A stretch of DNA of 64,000 bases from Mucilaginibacter kameinonensis (lineage in GTDB: Bacteria; Bacteroidota; Bacteroidia; Sphingobacteriales; Sphingobacteriaceae), in NCBI RefSeq assembly GCF_003675385.1, contig NZ_RCWZ01000004.1, positions 930,001 to 994,000 of the forward strand, read 5' to 3'. Positions 1 through 8,796 of the stretch are shown here, in pieces. The first letter of the stretch is position 1. Every line of letters starts with the position of its first letter. The notes beneath the pieces are model-generated. The model made no database searches, was not told the origin of the DNA, and saw only the letters and a program-made list of their open reading frames with translations. Position numbers and translations under genes: made by a program.

Positions 1-238
1 AAAATGCAATCTGTTTATCATCAAGCAGCTTGTAGTCAACCTCAAGTTCGCGTAACAGTTCTGTTAAAGCAAGGATCTTACTTTCCAGGTTAGAGAAACG
101 GTTCACTACGATCATTTTACTGCTGAGCAGCAAACATGCCCCGGTTTTAAAGTTGCCTTTTTCATAGCGTACCTTGTAACCTGCCGTTTTTAACAGCATT
201 TCCAGTTTCTCGAGCGTATGGTTTGTTGCGGGAAGCAT
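1..238 (-). CDS. Conserved hypothetical protein, 3' end cut by window edge
   Basis: An open frame of 79 codons starts with ATG at 238 and runs off the window start, so the C-terminus is missing. The visible protein begins MLPATNHTLEKLE and continues with a short basic stretch and a hydrophobic beta-like segment (LLLSSKMIVVNRF), then a helix rich in Leu and Glu. I recall similar small proteins as conserved in Bacteroidota, but I know no function and see no catalytic motif. It is divergent from the secreted deacetylase at 356. A -7-like box (TACTTTTG) lies only six bases before its ATG on the minus strand, so its transcript may have almost no leader. Confidence 0.7.
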   Translation of the reverse strand, partial: MLPATNHTLEKLEMLLKTAGYKVRYEKGNFKTGACLLLSSKMIVVNRFSNLESKILALTELLRELEVDYKLLDDKQIAF

Positions 239-262
239 TAATTTCAAAAGTAGTAAAAACAG

Positions 263-279
263 GGGTATTTAAAGTACCC
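263..279. promoter_or_regulatory. Palindrome in a divergent promoter region
   Basis: GGGTATTTAAAGTACCC is an inverted repeat of eight pairs (one of them G-T) around a central A. It lies in the 117-bp gap between two divergent genes, 25 bases upstream of the minus-strand start at 238. There is no T-run, so an operator is more likely than a terminator. No regulator is adjacent, so the binding protein is unknown. Confidence 0.35.
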
Positions 280-355
280 AAATTGGCATTTGCATGTCAC
301 ATTTGCTAATTAAATTTCTATTTTTATTTACCTTTTATATCCTAAAACTATCCAG

Positions 356-1417
356 ATGAAGAACTTACTGCTCACCACAGCCGGTATTGTTTTTAGTATT
401 GCCGTTTACGCCCAGCAAACAAAAACCTATGCCGAAAAGCTTGGCTGGCCCAAAGGCGCCCGTGTAATTATTTTGCATGTTGATGATGCAGGCATGTCGC
501 ATGAATCAAATAAGGGCGTTGAAAAAGCCATTGGTGAAGGTGTAGCTACATCAACCAGTGTGATGATGCCCTGCCCCTGGGTGCCCGATTTTAAACATTA
601 TATGGATCAACACCCCGGCATAGATGCCGGCCTGCATTTAACCCTAACTTCCGAATGGCAAAATTGCCGCTGGGGACCACTTTCCGGTAAAGCCGCGGTG
701 CCCGGACTGGTGGATAAAGAGGGGGCTTTCTGGCCGGGAGTTGCCGCCGTATATTTCCGTGCTACCGCAGATGAAATTGATAAGGAAATACGTGCCCAGC
801 TTGACCGCGCCTTAACCATGGGCTTTACGCCAACACATCTCGACTCGCACATGGGAACATTGTTTGCCAAGCCTGCTTTTCTTGAAAAATACATAAACCT
901 GGGCATCGAAAAAAAGATACCGATAATGCTGCCCGGCGGCGAAGATCTTTTTTACCGGGCCGAAGCTAAAAACGCTACCATTGCCCAGCTTAAAAAAGAT
1001 GGTAAATACACCGAGGGCATGACCATTCCTGAACCGGCAGAGCTGGCTAAAGTACGTGAGCTTGGCGAACTGGCCTGGAAAGGCGGTCTCCCCGTATTAG
1101 ACGATCTTGATAATTCAAGCTACGACTGGGTTATGCCCGATATTGATAAGGCTACCGACAAAGAGCTACAAAAATGGTACACCGACCATTATATTGAAAA
1201 CTTCGACCGTTTTTCGCCGGGCTTAACCATGGTGTTGATGCATTGCACCAATCCATCACCCGAATTTAAAAACATCTGCAACGAAGGCCAGAAACGAAAA
1301 GGCGACCTGCTGGCCATGACCGATCCGCGGTTGAAAGCTTACCTGAAACAAAAAGGGTTTATTTTAACTACTTGGAAAGAGGTAATGGAACGGCGGGTTA
1401 AGGTGGGAAATGAGTAA
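356..1417 (+). CDS. Secreted ChbG/HpnK (YdjC)-family carbohydrate deacetylase
   Basis: This 353-residue protein begins with a signal peptide (hydrophobic residues 4-18, cleavage near YAQ), so it should act in the periplasm. The YdjC/ChbG family removes acetyl groups from N-acetylated oligosaccharides with a divalent metal. The family metal-binding motifs are visible: HVDDAG at 41-46 and THLDSH at 161-166, followed by the conserved segment around LPGGEDLF. Length and motif order fit the family, which is usually 250-350 residues. The substrate cannot be read from the sequence; chitooligosaccharide and hopanoid-linked sugars are the known cases. It ends nine bases before the DUF4265 gene and may be co-transcribed with it. 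Confidence 0.85.
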   Translation: MKNLLLTTAGIVFSIAVYAQQTKTYAEKLGWPKGARVIILHVDDAGMSHESNKGVEKAIGEGVATSTSVMMPCPWVPDFKHYMDQHPGIDAGLHLTLTSEWQNCRWGPLSGKAAVPGLVDKEGAFWPGVAAVYFRATADEIDKEIRAQLDRALTMGFTPTHLDSHMGTLFAKPAFLEKYINLGIEKKIPIMLPGGEDLFYRAEAKNATIAQLKKDGKYTEGMTIPEPAELAKVRELGELAWKGGLPVLDDLDNSSYDWVMPDIDKATDKELQKWYTDHYIENFDRFSPGLTMVLMHCTNPSPEFKNICNEGQKRKGDLLAMTDPRLKAYLKQKGFILTTWKEVMERRVKVGNE

Positions 1418-1426
1418 GTTTGTTTT

Positions 1427-1888
1427 ATGAGTGATGATAAATACGTTAAAGTACTATTCAGGGTTTATAGCGATATATTAGAAGAGATTACTGTAGAAAC
1501 CATGTGGACTAAAGTAATTGACGAGGTTCAAGGACTCTACGAGTTAAATAACATTCCTTTTTATCTACCCATTATAGCATCAGGCGATATCATATTTGCT
1601 GAGTTTGATGAAGATGAAAAAATGCTCACTTACCGTGAAACCCGGGAGTATTCGGGCAATTCAACTATCCACGTAATTTTGATGGATGATACCGCAGGGC
1701 TCAAAAACATTGGTAAAACATTTGAAGAACTGGGATGTAACTGGGAAGGGATGGGCAATAAATATTTTGCCATAGACGTCCCTGTTTCGGTCAATTACGT
1801 TTTAGTCAAAGCCCGCTTAGAAGAATTAAAACAGCAGGATATTATAGGTTATGCTGAATCATGTTTATCAGAAGAGCATCAATATTAA
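1427..1888 (+). CDS. DUF4265 domain-containing protein
   Basis: The protein has 153 residues, no signal peptide and no membrane segment, so it is probably cytosolic. The first 90 residues follow the DUF4265 pattern as I know it: an opening strand (VKVLFRVY), an E/W pair (VETMWTK), the segment NNIPFYLPIIASGDII, then an acidic turn and the strand STIHVILMD. The function of this family is unknown. The C-terminal part (about 95-153) holds alternating strands and a helix and may be a second ferredoxin-like half. It starts nine bases after the deacetylase stop and is followed by a strong AT-rich hairpin at 1916-1945. Confidence 0.75.
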   Translation: MSDDKYVKVLFRVYSDILEEITVETMWTKVIDEVQGLYELNNIPFYLPIIASGDIIFAEFDEDEKMLTYRETREYSGNSTIHVILMDDTAGLKNIGKTFEELGCNWEGMGNKYFAIDVPVSVNYVLVKARLEELKQQDIIGYAESCLSEEHQY

Positions 1889-1915
1889 CTATCTGAAATT
1901 ACTCAATACACTGAG

Positions 1916-1945
1916 TTATTTTACTCAATGTATTGAGTAAAATAA
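1916..1945. terminator. Perfect 14-bp inverted repeat downstream of the DUF4265 gene
   Basis: TTATTTTACTCAAT and its exact complement are separated by two bases. The stem is AT-rich and is preceded by a related imperfect copy (ACTCAATACACTGAGT, 1900-1915), so the motif ACTCAAT occurs in tandem. It can serve as a hairpin at the 3' end of the upstream gene. Because the motif is repeated, an operator for the next gene is an alternative. Confidence 0.45.
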
Positions 1946-2047
1946 TAACCCAACTATAATCAATTGATTTATAGCTTATTTTTAATCTACTCCACATCAC
2001 ATCTTTGGCGGAATTTTAGTTACTTGCCGAACATTCTATCTGCTTTT

Positions 2048-2581
2048 ATGCGCATCAACATCTTTGGAGCGTCAGGCTCAGGAGTAACCACGCTCGGCCA
2101 GGCTTTAAGCGAAAAACTTGGCTACCCCTATTTCGACAGCGATCATTATTTCTGGTTCCCTTCCAGTCCTCCTTTCACTAACCGGCGACCACCCGAAGAG
2201 AGAAATGCCATGATCAATAATGAAATCGCTGATAACAAAAATTGGATCCTCGGCGGCTCCGTTATCAACTGGAACAATAATTGGCAATTTGACCTGTCGG
2301 TATTCTTATATATCCCGCCGGCCATCAGGATCAGGCGTTTACAGGAAAGGGAGTTTGAACGTTACGGCGATATCATCCATACCGACAGAGAACGCAACAG
2401 GCTCTATAATGAATTTATTGAATGGGCACGAGGCTATGATGAGCTTATCACTAATAGCCGCAGCCTTCACTCGCACAAAAACTGGATGAATAACCTAAAA
2501 ACGCCTTTATTGGTTATTGAAGGTGACACTACTGTGGAGGAAAGAGTTGAAGCTGTTTTGGGGAAGTTAAAAGTGATTTAA
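2048..2581 (+). CDS. P-loop NTPase, adenylate/shikimate kinase-like
   Basis: A Walker A motif (GASGSGVTT, residues 7-15) stands right at the N-terminus, followed by YFDSDHYFW, which matches the acceptor-side Asp-Asp/His region of small nucleoside or topology-modulation kinases (FlaR/AAA_17-18 type). Basic lid-like stretches (RIRRLQERE, RERNRL) follow. I place the start at the ATG at 2048, giving 177 residues, because it puts the P-loop at the usual distance; a TTG 84 bases upstream would add a poorly coding extension. It probably phosphorylates a small molecule in the cytoplasm, but the substrate is not evident. It appears to be a single-gene unit. Confidence 0.75.
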   Translation: MRINIFGASGSGVTTLGQALSEKLGYPYFDSDHYFWFPSSPPFTNRRPPEERNAMINNEIADNKNWILGGSVINWNNNWQFDLSVFLYIPPAIRIRRLQEREFERYGDIIHTDRERNRLYNEFIEWARGYDELITNSRSLHSHKNWMNNLKTPLLVIEGDTTVEERVEAVLGKLKVI

Positions 2582-2734
2582 AAAAACTGCCGCTGCTCGC
2601 CACCAGGCCACGAGTATTGGCCGTTGTTGGTGTTGTCACCAACAACTCTACGACGTACAATTATCATATTTCGTTGGCTATCTGATGGTTGCTGATAACA
2701 GCATCAACAACAGCGCGAAAAACAAATAAAAACC

Positions 2735-2830
2735 ATGTCATTGCGAGCGAAGCGTGGCAATCTCGTAGCCAATGCATGTCCGATATGCATAGCTACGAGA
2801 TTGCTTCGTCGTTCCTCCTCGCAATGACAT
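2735..2830. repeat. REP-like palindromic element, family A
   Basis: This 96-bp imperfect palindrome has ends ATGTCATTGCGAG and CTCGCAATGACAT and an inner repeat CAATCTCGTAGC/GCTACGAGATTG. The same element recurs at 32360-32455 and in degenerate form at 58828-58915. The rest of the 388-bp gap 2582-2969 holds a short GC-rich stretch (about 2875-2907, sharing GGCGGCG with the repeat at 58681) and a terminator; I see no gene there. Confidence 0.85.
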
Positions 2831-2913
2831 ATTTTATATTAATACCCCGGTAATCCCCGTCTTTCCAACACTTGTAGCCGGGAGGCGAGCGGCGGCGAAA
2901 AAATTAAAAGAAA

Positions 2914-2941
2914 CAAAAAAAGCGGGAAGTAAACCTCCCGC
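2914..2941 (-). terminator. Rho-independent terminator of lolA
   Basis: Read on the minus strand, GCGGGAGGTTTACTTCCCGC forms a GC-rich stem and is followed at once by seven T residues. It begins 28 bases after the lolA stop. Confidence 0.85.
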
Positions 2942-2969
2942 CTTCAAATATCTCACATCTAAATAAAAC

Positions 2970-3647
2970 TTACCTCAAGTCCACCAATTCAACACCAGGG
3001 TGGCCTTTAACATCCCACGCAAAAGTTGCATCGGGCGCAGGTACATTTGGAGTAAAGGTGCGGACGGTATAAGTATACCTGTTTCCGTTCTTATCAAACA
3101 GTAAGGCGCTGTAGATTTGCTTTTTTACCTTATCGATAGTGAGTTTTACTTTGTAAATGGCCTTTTTCTCATCTTCCGGAGTAAGCTCAATGGTTTGATA
3201 GGTTTTACCTGCTATCTTCTGTTCGCCGGTGTACAGGTATTTGAAACCTTTTTCATACATGGTAAAAATCTGGGCCGGGTTGCTTAGTCCGTCGCCGTTT
3301 TTATCGGCATCGCTTACCTGTACTTCTTTATCTTTTTTTAGGTAAGTCCACTGACTTTTGCCATCGCTTAGTATTTCCTTATCAACTTCGGGTTTTGCTG
3401 CCGAGTTATACAATGTTACCCTGTATTTTCCGGATTTCGCTTTTGATACCAACGTACCGGTTTGTGTTTCTTTGATGTTGGCCTGCTGGTTATTGAGGCT
3501 CAGGGTAAAATCGGTTTTTATAACATCGTATGAACGATACTTTTGACTAACCTCACCTAAAATCGCTTTTGCCTGGCTGTCTTTTTGCGCAAAAGCCGTG
3601 CTGTATGTACTTATTGCTAAAATGGTATATGCTATGATCTTTTTCAT
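2970..3647 (-). CDS. lolA: LolA-like outer-membrane lipoprotein carrier protein
   Basis: The protein has 225 residues with a signal peptide (residues 1-20, cleavage after AFA), which places it in the periplasm. The body fits the LolA fold: an N-terminal helix (ILGEVSQKYRSYDVIKTDFTLSL), then a series of strands with the typical G-KYR and DGKSQWTYLK-KEVQV patterns. LolA carries lipoproteins from the LolCDE transporter to the outer membrane. It lies 69 bases downstream of ftsK on the same strand; the ftsK-lolA order is also found in Escherichia coli, which supports the call. A good terminator follows. Known LolA residues were not checked one by one, so partner specificity is inference. Confidence 0.85.
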   Translation of the reverse strand: MKKIIAYTILAISTYSTAFAQKDSQAKAILGEVSQKYRSYDVIKTDFTLSLNNQQANIKETQTGTLVSKAKSGKYRVTLYNSAAKPEVDKEILSDGKSQWTYLKKDKEVQVSDADKNGDGLSNPAQIFTMYEKGFKYLYTGEQKIAGKTYQTIELTPEDEKKAIYKVKLTIDKVKKQIYSALLFDKNGNRYTYTVRTFTPNVPAPDATFAWDVKGHPGVELVDLR

Positions 3648-3716
3648 TCAGTTTTATTCAACAACAACTATAATCATTAATAGTTATTGGATTAGAGTAA
3701 TTAAATTTTGCTTGGT

Positions 3717-6329
3717 TTAATCTTTAATAGGTTTTTGCAGCGTTTCCAGGTAACGCTCAAGGCTGTACTCATCAGGATAAAGCACGTCGCGGGCTTTGCT
3801 GCCTTCAAACGGACCAACAATTCCTGCTGCTTCCAGCTGGTCAATGATACGACCGGCGCGGTTATAGCCCAGTTTCATTTTACGCTGAATAAGCGAAGTT
3901 GAGCCCTGCTGATGCAGTACAATTAAACGCGCGGCATCTTCGAACATCGGGTCGCGGTCATCAGGATCATACTCTTTGGCCCCGCTGCTGGCTTCACCTT
4001 CGCCAACATATTCAGGCAGGTACATGGCCGATGGATAACCTTTTTGGTTGCCAATAAAGTCGGAGATAGCTTCAACTTCAGGCGTATCTACAAAGGCGCA
4101 CTGTAAACGGATCAGGTCGCTGCCGGTTGAGAACAACATGTCCCCGCGACCGATCAGCTGATCGGCACCACCCGCATCCAAAATGGTACGTGAGTCAATC
4201 TTAGAAAGTACCCTAAATGCCAGCCTCGACGGGAAGTTGGCTTTAATAGTACCTGTAATGATATTTACAGAAGGGCGCTGCGTAGCGATAACCAAATGGA
4301 TCCCCACCGCACGGGCCAGCTGCGCGATACGGGCAATAGGCATTTCCACCTCTTTACCAGCGGTCATCATCAAATCGGCAAACTCGTCAATTACCAGTAC
4401 TATAAATGGCAGATAGCGATGTTTTTCGGGATCGCTGATCTTGCGGTTCACAAATTTGGCGTTGTACTCTTTCAGGTTACGTACCTGTGCATCTTTCAAC
4501 AAGTCATAACGCTGATCCATCTCAATACAAAGCGAATTGAGCGTATTTACTACCTTTTTGGTATCCGTAATAATGGCATCGCCATCATCGGGTAATTTCG
4601 CCAAAAAGTGCCTTTCTATCTTGCGGAAAAGCGTAAGTTCTACCTTTTTAGGGTCAACCAAAACAAACTTAAGCTCGGCCGGGTGCTTTTTATATAATAG
4701 CGATACCAGGATAGCGTTAATACCAACCGATTTACCCTGACCGGTGGCACCCGCTACCAGTAAGTGAGGCATTTTGGCCAAATCGGCAATAAACACTTCG
4801 TTTGATATGGTTTTACCTAAAGCTATAGGCAGGTCCATGGTTGTATTCTGGTATTTTTCTGTCGATAATATCGAACGCATCGAAACCATCTCCGGATTCT
4901 GGTTTGGTACCTCGATACCGATAGTACCTTTACCCGGCATAGGCGCAATGATACGGATCCCCAAGGCTGCCAGACTTAACGCGATATCATCCTCCAGGTT
5001 CTTGATCTTACTGATCCTTACACCTGGGGCCGGGATTATCTCATACAGAGTAACTGTTGGCCCGATAGTCGCTTTGATCTTATCAATCTCGATGTTGTAG
5101 TGGTTCAGCGTTTCAACAATCTTGTTCTTGTTAGCTTCCAGCTCTTCGGCATTAACCGAGATCTTGTTTGAACCATGGTTTTCCAACAACTCAAGGTGCG
5201 GCAGTTTATAGGAAGCCAGGTCGAGTTTGTGGTCGTAAACACCAAACTTGCTTAGCAAATCATCCTTTTTAGCTTCATCGGCCTGCTCAACACTCAGTTC
5301 GGGCAGAGGCCTGTTGGTATCAATAGTAAGTGGGATCTCATCCTCTTCTTCCGGTTCGTGTTTAAGGGTATTTTCCGGACGTAATACAACAGGCTCATGA
5401 TATTCGGGCACCTGCTCCATAGGAGGCTGCCTGAATTGTGATGGAGGGGTAAGCGGTTCCTGCACCATTGGTTCAGGCATAATACTGCTTACATGGGTTT
5501 CACGAATCTTATTATTTCCCCGCGGCCATTCAAGAGGTTCTGATGGTTCTTCGTCAATCAATTCAACCGGTTCGGGCGCTACTTCTTCAACCTCCATCGG
5601 TGCTACCGGACGGTCTTTACGTTTAGGTATTTTAAAGTCGATGTTATAGGCTATTACCAATACGGTAAGGGCCAAAAACACCAGCAAGCCTCCGGTACCC
5701 GCCTCGCCTATCTGTGCTGCAAGTAAGCGGTTGCTCCAAAAACCAAAGCCACCTTCAAAGTAGTGCGGATAATCAATAATAAATGAGTGAAAATAAGCTA
5801 TCGCTACCGAGATAAAAATAATGCTGAATAACGAGTATGCCAGTGTTTTACGGATAGAAAACAACCTTGCCTTGAAAAGCAAACGGTATCCAGCAACAAA
5901 AAACACAAAAACAAATATGAACGAAGCCACACCAAACCACTCATAAATAAACTGGTTTGATAACAGCGCTCCAAACTTACCCAGCCAGTTTTGTGCCCTG
6001 ACGGTTTGATCGTTGAGGTCTGCTATTTCATGAATAGTGGTACCAGTTGAAAGGTTATGCCAACCGCCATTTGTTTTGGAAATATAGCTTTGATCTTCCT
6101 GCCAGGTAAACAGGTACGAGGTAAAAGCAATCAGGAAAAAAACAGATAAAAGCAGCGAAAACAAACCCGCAATTTTAACAGCTTTGCCATTTTCATAGTC
6201 AAAATCAAAGCTGGGCAGCTTAGGTAATCTCCTGCCTGTCGCACGTTCCTTTTCAGCTTTACCGGTTTGGCGTGGCTGATTTTCTCCCTTGAAATTATTA
6301 GTTCTAAACTGGTTTCCTTTTGCCGGCAT
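3717..6329 (-). CDS. ftsK: DNA translocase FtsK/SpoIIIE
   Basis: FtsK pumps chromosomal DNA through the closing septum and helps resolve dimers. With the start at 6329 the protein has 870 residues: four membrane segments near the N-terminus, a Pro/Glu-rich linker (about 270-370), an alpha/beta ATPase motor with Walker A (GATGQGKSVGIN, near 525) and Walker B (VLVIDEFAD, near 645), and a C-terminal winged-helix gamma domain that reads polar DNA motifs (GYNRAGRIIDQLEAAGIVG). An ATG at 6374 would add 15 residues, but a -7 box (TAAGTTTG on the minus strand, 6354-6361) sits between the two starts, so transcription should begin downstream of 6374. Followed by lolA. Confidence 0.93.
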   Translation of the reverse strand: MPAKGNQFRTNNFKGENQPRQTGKAEKERATGRRLPKLPSFDFDYENGKAVKIAGLFSLLLSVFFLIAFTSYLFTWQEDQSYISKTNGGWHNLSTGTTIHEIADLNDQTVRAQNWLGKFGALLSNQFIYEWFGVASFIFVFVFFVAGYRLLFKARLFSIRKTLAYSLFSIIFISVAIAYFHSFIIDYPHYFEGGFGFWSNRLLAAQIGEAGTGGLLVFLALTVLVIAYNIDFKIPKRKDRPVAPMEVEEVAPEPVELIDEEPSEPLEWPRGNNKIRETHVSSIMPEPMVQEPLTPPSQFRQPPMEQVPEYHEPVVLRPENTLKHEPEEEDEIPLTIDTNRPLPELSVEQADEAKKDDLLSKFGVYDHKLDLASYKLPHLELLENHGSNKISVNAEELEANKNKIVETLNHYNIEIDKIKATIGPTVTLYEIIPAPGVRISKIKNLEDDIALSLAALGIRIIAPMPGKGTIGIEVPNQNPEMVSMRSILSTEKYQNTTMDLPIALGKTISNEVFIADLAKMPHLLVAGATGQGKSVGINAILVSLLYKKHPAELKFVLVDPKKVELTLFRKIERHFLAKLPDDGDAIITDTKKVVNTLNSLCIEMDQRYDLLKDAQVRNLKEYNAKFVNRKISDPEKHRYLPFIVLVIDEFADLMMTAGKEVEMPIARIAQLARAVGIHLVIATQRPSVNIITGTIKANFPSRLAFRVLSKIDSRTILDAGGADQLIGRGDMLFSTGSDLIRLQCAFVDTPEVEAISDFIGNQKGYPSAMYLPEYVGEGEASSGAKEYDPDDRDPMFEDAARLIVLHQQGSTSLIQRKMKLGYNRAGRIIDQLEAAGIVGPFEGSKARDVLYPDEYSLERYLETLQKPIKD

Positions 6330-6353
6330 CCTGATGTAACAATCGTTTATGTG

Positions 6354-6361
6354 CAAACTTA
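6354..6361 (-). promoter_or_regulatory. -7 promoter box for ftsK
   Basis: The minus strand reads TAAGTTTG, a full match to the Bacteroidota TAnnTTTG box. About 18-20 bases would separate the transcript start from the ATG at 6329. No clear TTG -33 box is present at the usual distance. Confidence 0.5.
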
Positions 6362-6602
6362 CGTAAAATTTCACCTATGTAAACTTTGCGGCTACACCCG
6401 GTAAATATTTTATATAAGATTCATTAACCTGCCAAAAATTACAGGCCGAATGAATATAAAGTTAACAGATTATATAACTTATTGGTAACATTTTTAATTT
6501 TTTAGTATAATTGAAAAACAACATTTACCTCTAACATAAAAAGCAACTTTAATAAAGCAAATATACAGCGGGCTTAATAGTCACGCTTTACTTAACCGAG
6601 TA

Positions 6603-7250
6603 ATGAGCATAGAAAGACTGGAAGAATACATTGCATCTGCCGATTTAGATAGTATCAATACCCTGCTTGGCCGCGACCGGGCATTGGCTACCAAAAAAAC
6701 GAGCCTTAACGTATCTCCGCTTATGCTTTCGTGCTATTATAAAAAGCCCGAGGTTACCAATTTGCTGTTAAATTACGTAAGCGATATCAGTTTATTTGAA
6801 GCTGCTGCCGCCGGTAAATTCGATATTGTTGCCCACCTGGTAAGCAGCAACCCAAATACGCTGGATGATTATGCCGATGATGGCTTTACCGCCCTTGGAT
6901 TGGCTTGCTATTTTGGTCAGTTTGATGTGGCGCGATACCTGGTGCTTAAAGGTGCAAGCGTAAATCTTCAATCAAATAATGGGTTCAACGTTTTTCCTAT
7001 TCATTCGGCTGCCGCCGGTAATTACACCGAAATTGCCCGGATGCTGATTGAAAACGGCGCTAAAGTGAACGTTGTACAACAAGCAGGTGCTACCCCTCTG
7101 CATTCGGCTGCACAAAATGGCAACCTGGAGCTCATTATCCTGTTACTGGAAAGCGGAGCCGAAGTTTTTACCCGTATGGAAGGCGGTAAACTCCCTGCCG
7201 ATCTGGCCCGCGAAAAAGGCTTTGAAGAAATAGCCGACATCCTGAGTTAA
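6603..7250 (+). CDS. Ankyrin-repeat protein
   Basis: This 215-residue cytosolic protein is built of ankyrin repeats. Clear units are DGFTALGLACYFGQFDVARYLVLKGASVN, a second one ending in ENGAKVN, and a third starting GATPLHSAAQNGNLELIILLLESGAEV; two degenerate units precede them. The family mediates protein-protein contacts and has no catalytic activity, so the partner is unknown. It stands alone, divergent from ftsK across a 273-bp AT-rich gap, and upstream of the GlxA-type regulator, which has its own promoter. Confidence 0.9.
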   Translation: MSIERLEEYIASADLDSINTLLGRDRALATKKTSLNVSPLMLSCYYKKPEVTNLLLNYVSDISLFEAAAAGKFDIVAHLVSSNPNTLDDYADDGFTALGLACYFGQFDVARYLVLKGASVNLQSNNGFNVFPIHSAAAGNYTEIARMLIENGAKVNVVQQAGATPLHSAAQNGNLELIILLLESGAEVFTRMEGGKLPADLAREKGFEEIADILS

Positions 7251-7349
7251 TGTTTAAACGCTTAATTTCAAACTGATTAAGCGATAGTATTTTATAGTTC
7301 ATGGGCGTTTTTTAAAGCTTATCGCATGTTTTTGTGTCGGGTGCTTTTA

Positions 7350-7357
7350 TATATTTG
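7350..7357 (+). promoter_or_regulatory. -7 box upstream of the GlxA-type regulator
   Basis: TATATTTG matches TAnnTTTG and lies 21 bases before the ATG at 7379. The nearest TTG upstream leaves a spacer of only 15 bases, shorter than usual. Confidence 0.4.
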
Positions 7358-7378
7358 TAATAACCTGAATTATAACAA

Positions 7379-8362
7379 ATGAGAGAAATAGCGCTGCTTA
7401 TTCACGAAGACATCAATCTTTCAACCATTTCCGGGGTATTGGATATGGTGAGGCATACCAACCGTTTTTTGGTAGAAAGCGGCAAAACCGAAGCTTTCAG
7501 CGTAATGCTTGTAGGCGAAAAAATAAACAATAACCTGCTTTATTTTCCTGCCCAGTTTACCGGTTTCAAAACCATTGACGAGATCGATAATATCGACCTG
7601 GTTATAGCTCCGGCATTTTACGGTCCGCCTGATTTGGTGATGCGTAAAAACAAAAACCTGATAGATTTTATCAAAAATATGTATGATAAAGGTGCCGAAG
7701 TAGCCAGCCTATGTTTTGGCAGCTATTTTTTGGCCGAAGCAGGGGTACTTAACGGCAAACCCTGTACCACGCATTGGGTTGCTGTTGACGATATGAAACG
7801 CCGCTACCCCCAGGTAGATATTTTACCCGACATGGTGACTACCGATAAAGATGGTACCTACACCAGCGGCGGAGCCTTTTCAAGCATGAACCTGGTACTA
7901 TACCTTATTGAAAAATATTGCGGCCGGGATACCGGCATCTGGGCCAGTAAAATGTTTTCGCTGGACATTGACCGTACCAGTCAGGCACATTTCAAAGTGT
8001 TTGAAGGTCAGCATCAGCATGAAGACCAGGAAATTATGCGCTCACAATTATTTATTGAAAACAATTACCATCTGCCTATTTCGGTAGAGGAAATTGCCGG
8101 GCAAACCAATATGAGCAAGCGCAATTTTATCCGCCGTTTTAAAAGCGCTACCCAAAACACCCCTATGGAATACCTGCAAAAGGTAAAGATAGAATCGGTA
8201 AAAAAAGGGTTGGAGAAAACCAACCATAACATCAGCGAGCTGATGTATAAAGTAGGCTATAACGACTTAAAGACTTTCCGAAAGATATTTAAAAGGATAA
8301 CAGGCTTAACCCCACAGGATTATCGCAGCAAATATTGCAGAAGGGCCGTGTTAGAGAATTAG
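7379..8362 (+). CDS. GlxA-family transcriptional regulator (DJ-1/PfpI domain + AraC HTH)
   Basis: The protein has 327 residues in two parts. Residues 1-190 form a DJ-1/PfpI-like domain, with the nucleophile-elbow cysteine in ASLCFGSYFLAEAG near residue 113 and the following THW (ACTTHWVAVDDM-like) segment. Residues 225-320 carry two AraC-type helix-turn-helix motifs (ISVEEIAGQTNMSKRNFIRRFK and NISELMYKVGYNDLKTFRKIFKR). Proteins of this kind regulate transcription, and the DJ-1 part probably senses a small molecule. It converges on the short AraC-type gene at 8386-8787. Target genes cannot be read from the context. Confidence 0.88.
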   Translation: MREIALLIHEDINLSTISGVLDMVRHTNRFLVESGKTEAFSVMLVGEKINNNLLYFPAQFTGFKTIDEIDNIDLVIAPAFYGPPDLVMRKNKNLIDFIKNMYDKGAEVASLCFGSYFLAEAGVLNGKPCTTHWVAVDDMKRRYPQVDILPDMVTTDKDGTYTSGGAFSSMNLVLYLIEKYCGRDTGIWASKMFSLDIDRTSQAHFKVFEGQHQHEDQEIMRSQLFIENNYHLPISVEEIAGQTNMSKRNFIRRFKSATQNTPMEYLQKVKIESVKKGLEKTNHNISELMYKVGYNDLKTFRKIFKRITGLTPQDYRSKYCRRAVLEN

Positions 8363-8385
8363 ATTTACGTTTTCACATCCCACGT

Positions 8386-8787
8386 TTACGGTTCAAGCTT
8401 AGCAATCAGCCATTGCTCACGGTATTGCTTGGGGGTTACCCCTTCAAAACGTTTAAAGAATTTAGTAAAATTTGACGGATCGAAGGTAAGCTTGCCTGCT
8501 ATTTCGGCTACGCTTACCTGATTTTCCTGCAGCATGGCTTTGGCAATTTCCATGATCTTTTCCTCAAAAAAGAAACAGGGATGTTTGCCGGTAGTAAGCT
8601 TGATGGTATTGCTTAAATGCGTGGGATGGATATGCATTTCATCGGCAAAATCACGGATCTCGTACATATCCAATACGCGCTTGTTCAGCACATCGTCAAG
8701 ATGTTTGTCAACAGCCTTTAGATAGTCGGCAGTAATTTCATGCTGCCGGGCCAGTATTTTCTTCGGAACGGTAAGCGTTGCTTCCAT
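8386..8787 (-). CDS. Short AraC-family HTH protein
   Basis: Only 133 residues long, this protein is almost entirely an AraC-type DNA-binding domain: first HTH near 45-62 (YEIRDFADEMHIHPTHLSNTIK), second near 92-112 (VSVAEIAGKLTFDPSNFTKFFKRFEG), ending TPKQYREQW. It has no cupin or other sensor domain, unlike the usual 250-300-residue members. It starts nine bases after the amidase stop on the same strand, so the two are probably one transcript and it may respond to the amidase pathway or regulate it. It could also act constitutively or be controlled only by its abundance. Confidence 0.8.
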   Translation of the reverse strand: MEATLTVPKKILARQHEITADYLKAVDKHLDDVLNKRVLDMYEIRDFADEMHIHPTHLSNTIKLTTGKHPCFFFEEKIMEIAKAMLQENQVSVAEIAGKLTFDPSNFTKFFKRFEGVTPKQYREQWLIAKLEP

Positions 8788-8796
8788 AACGCAAAA

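Noticed and set aside
2735..2830. CRISPR-like repeat unit
   Set aside because: The copies are palindromic, 30 kb apart and have no spacers between direct repeats; they fit REP-like elements.
4183..5100. Plus-strand reading frames inside ftsK
   Set aside because: They lie opposite a well-supported gene with all FtsK motifs and show no domain or signal of their own.
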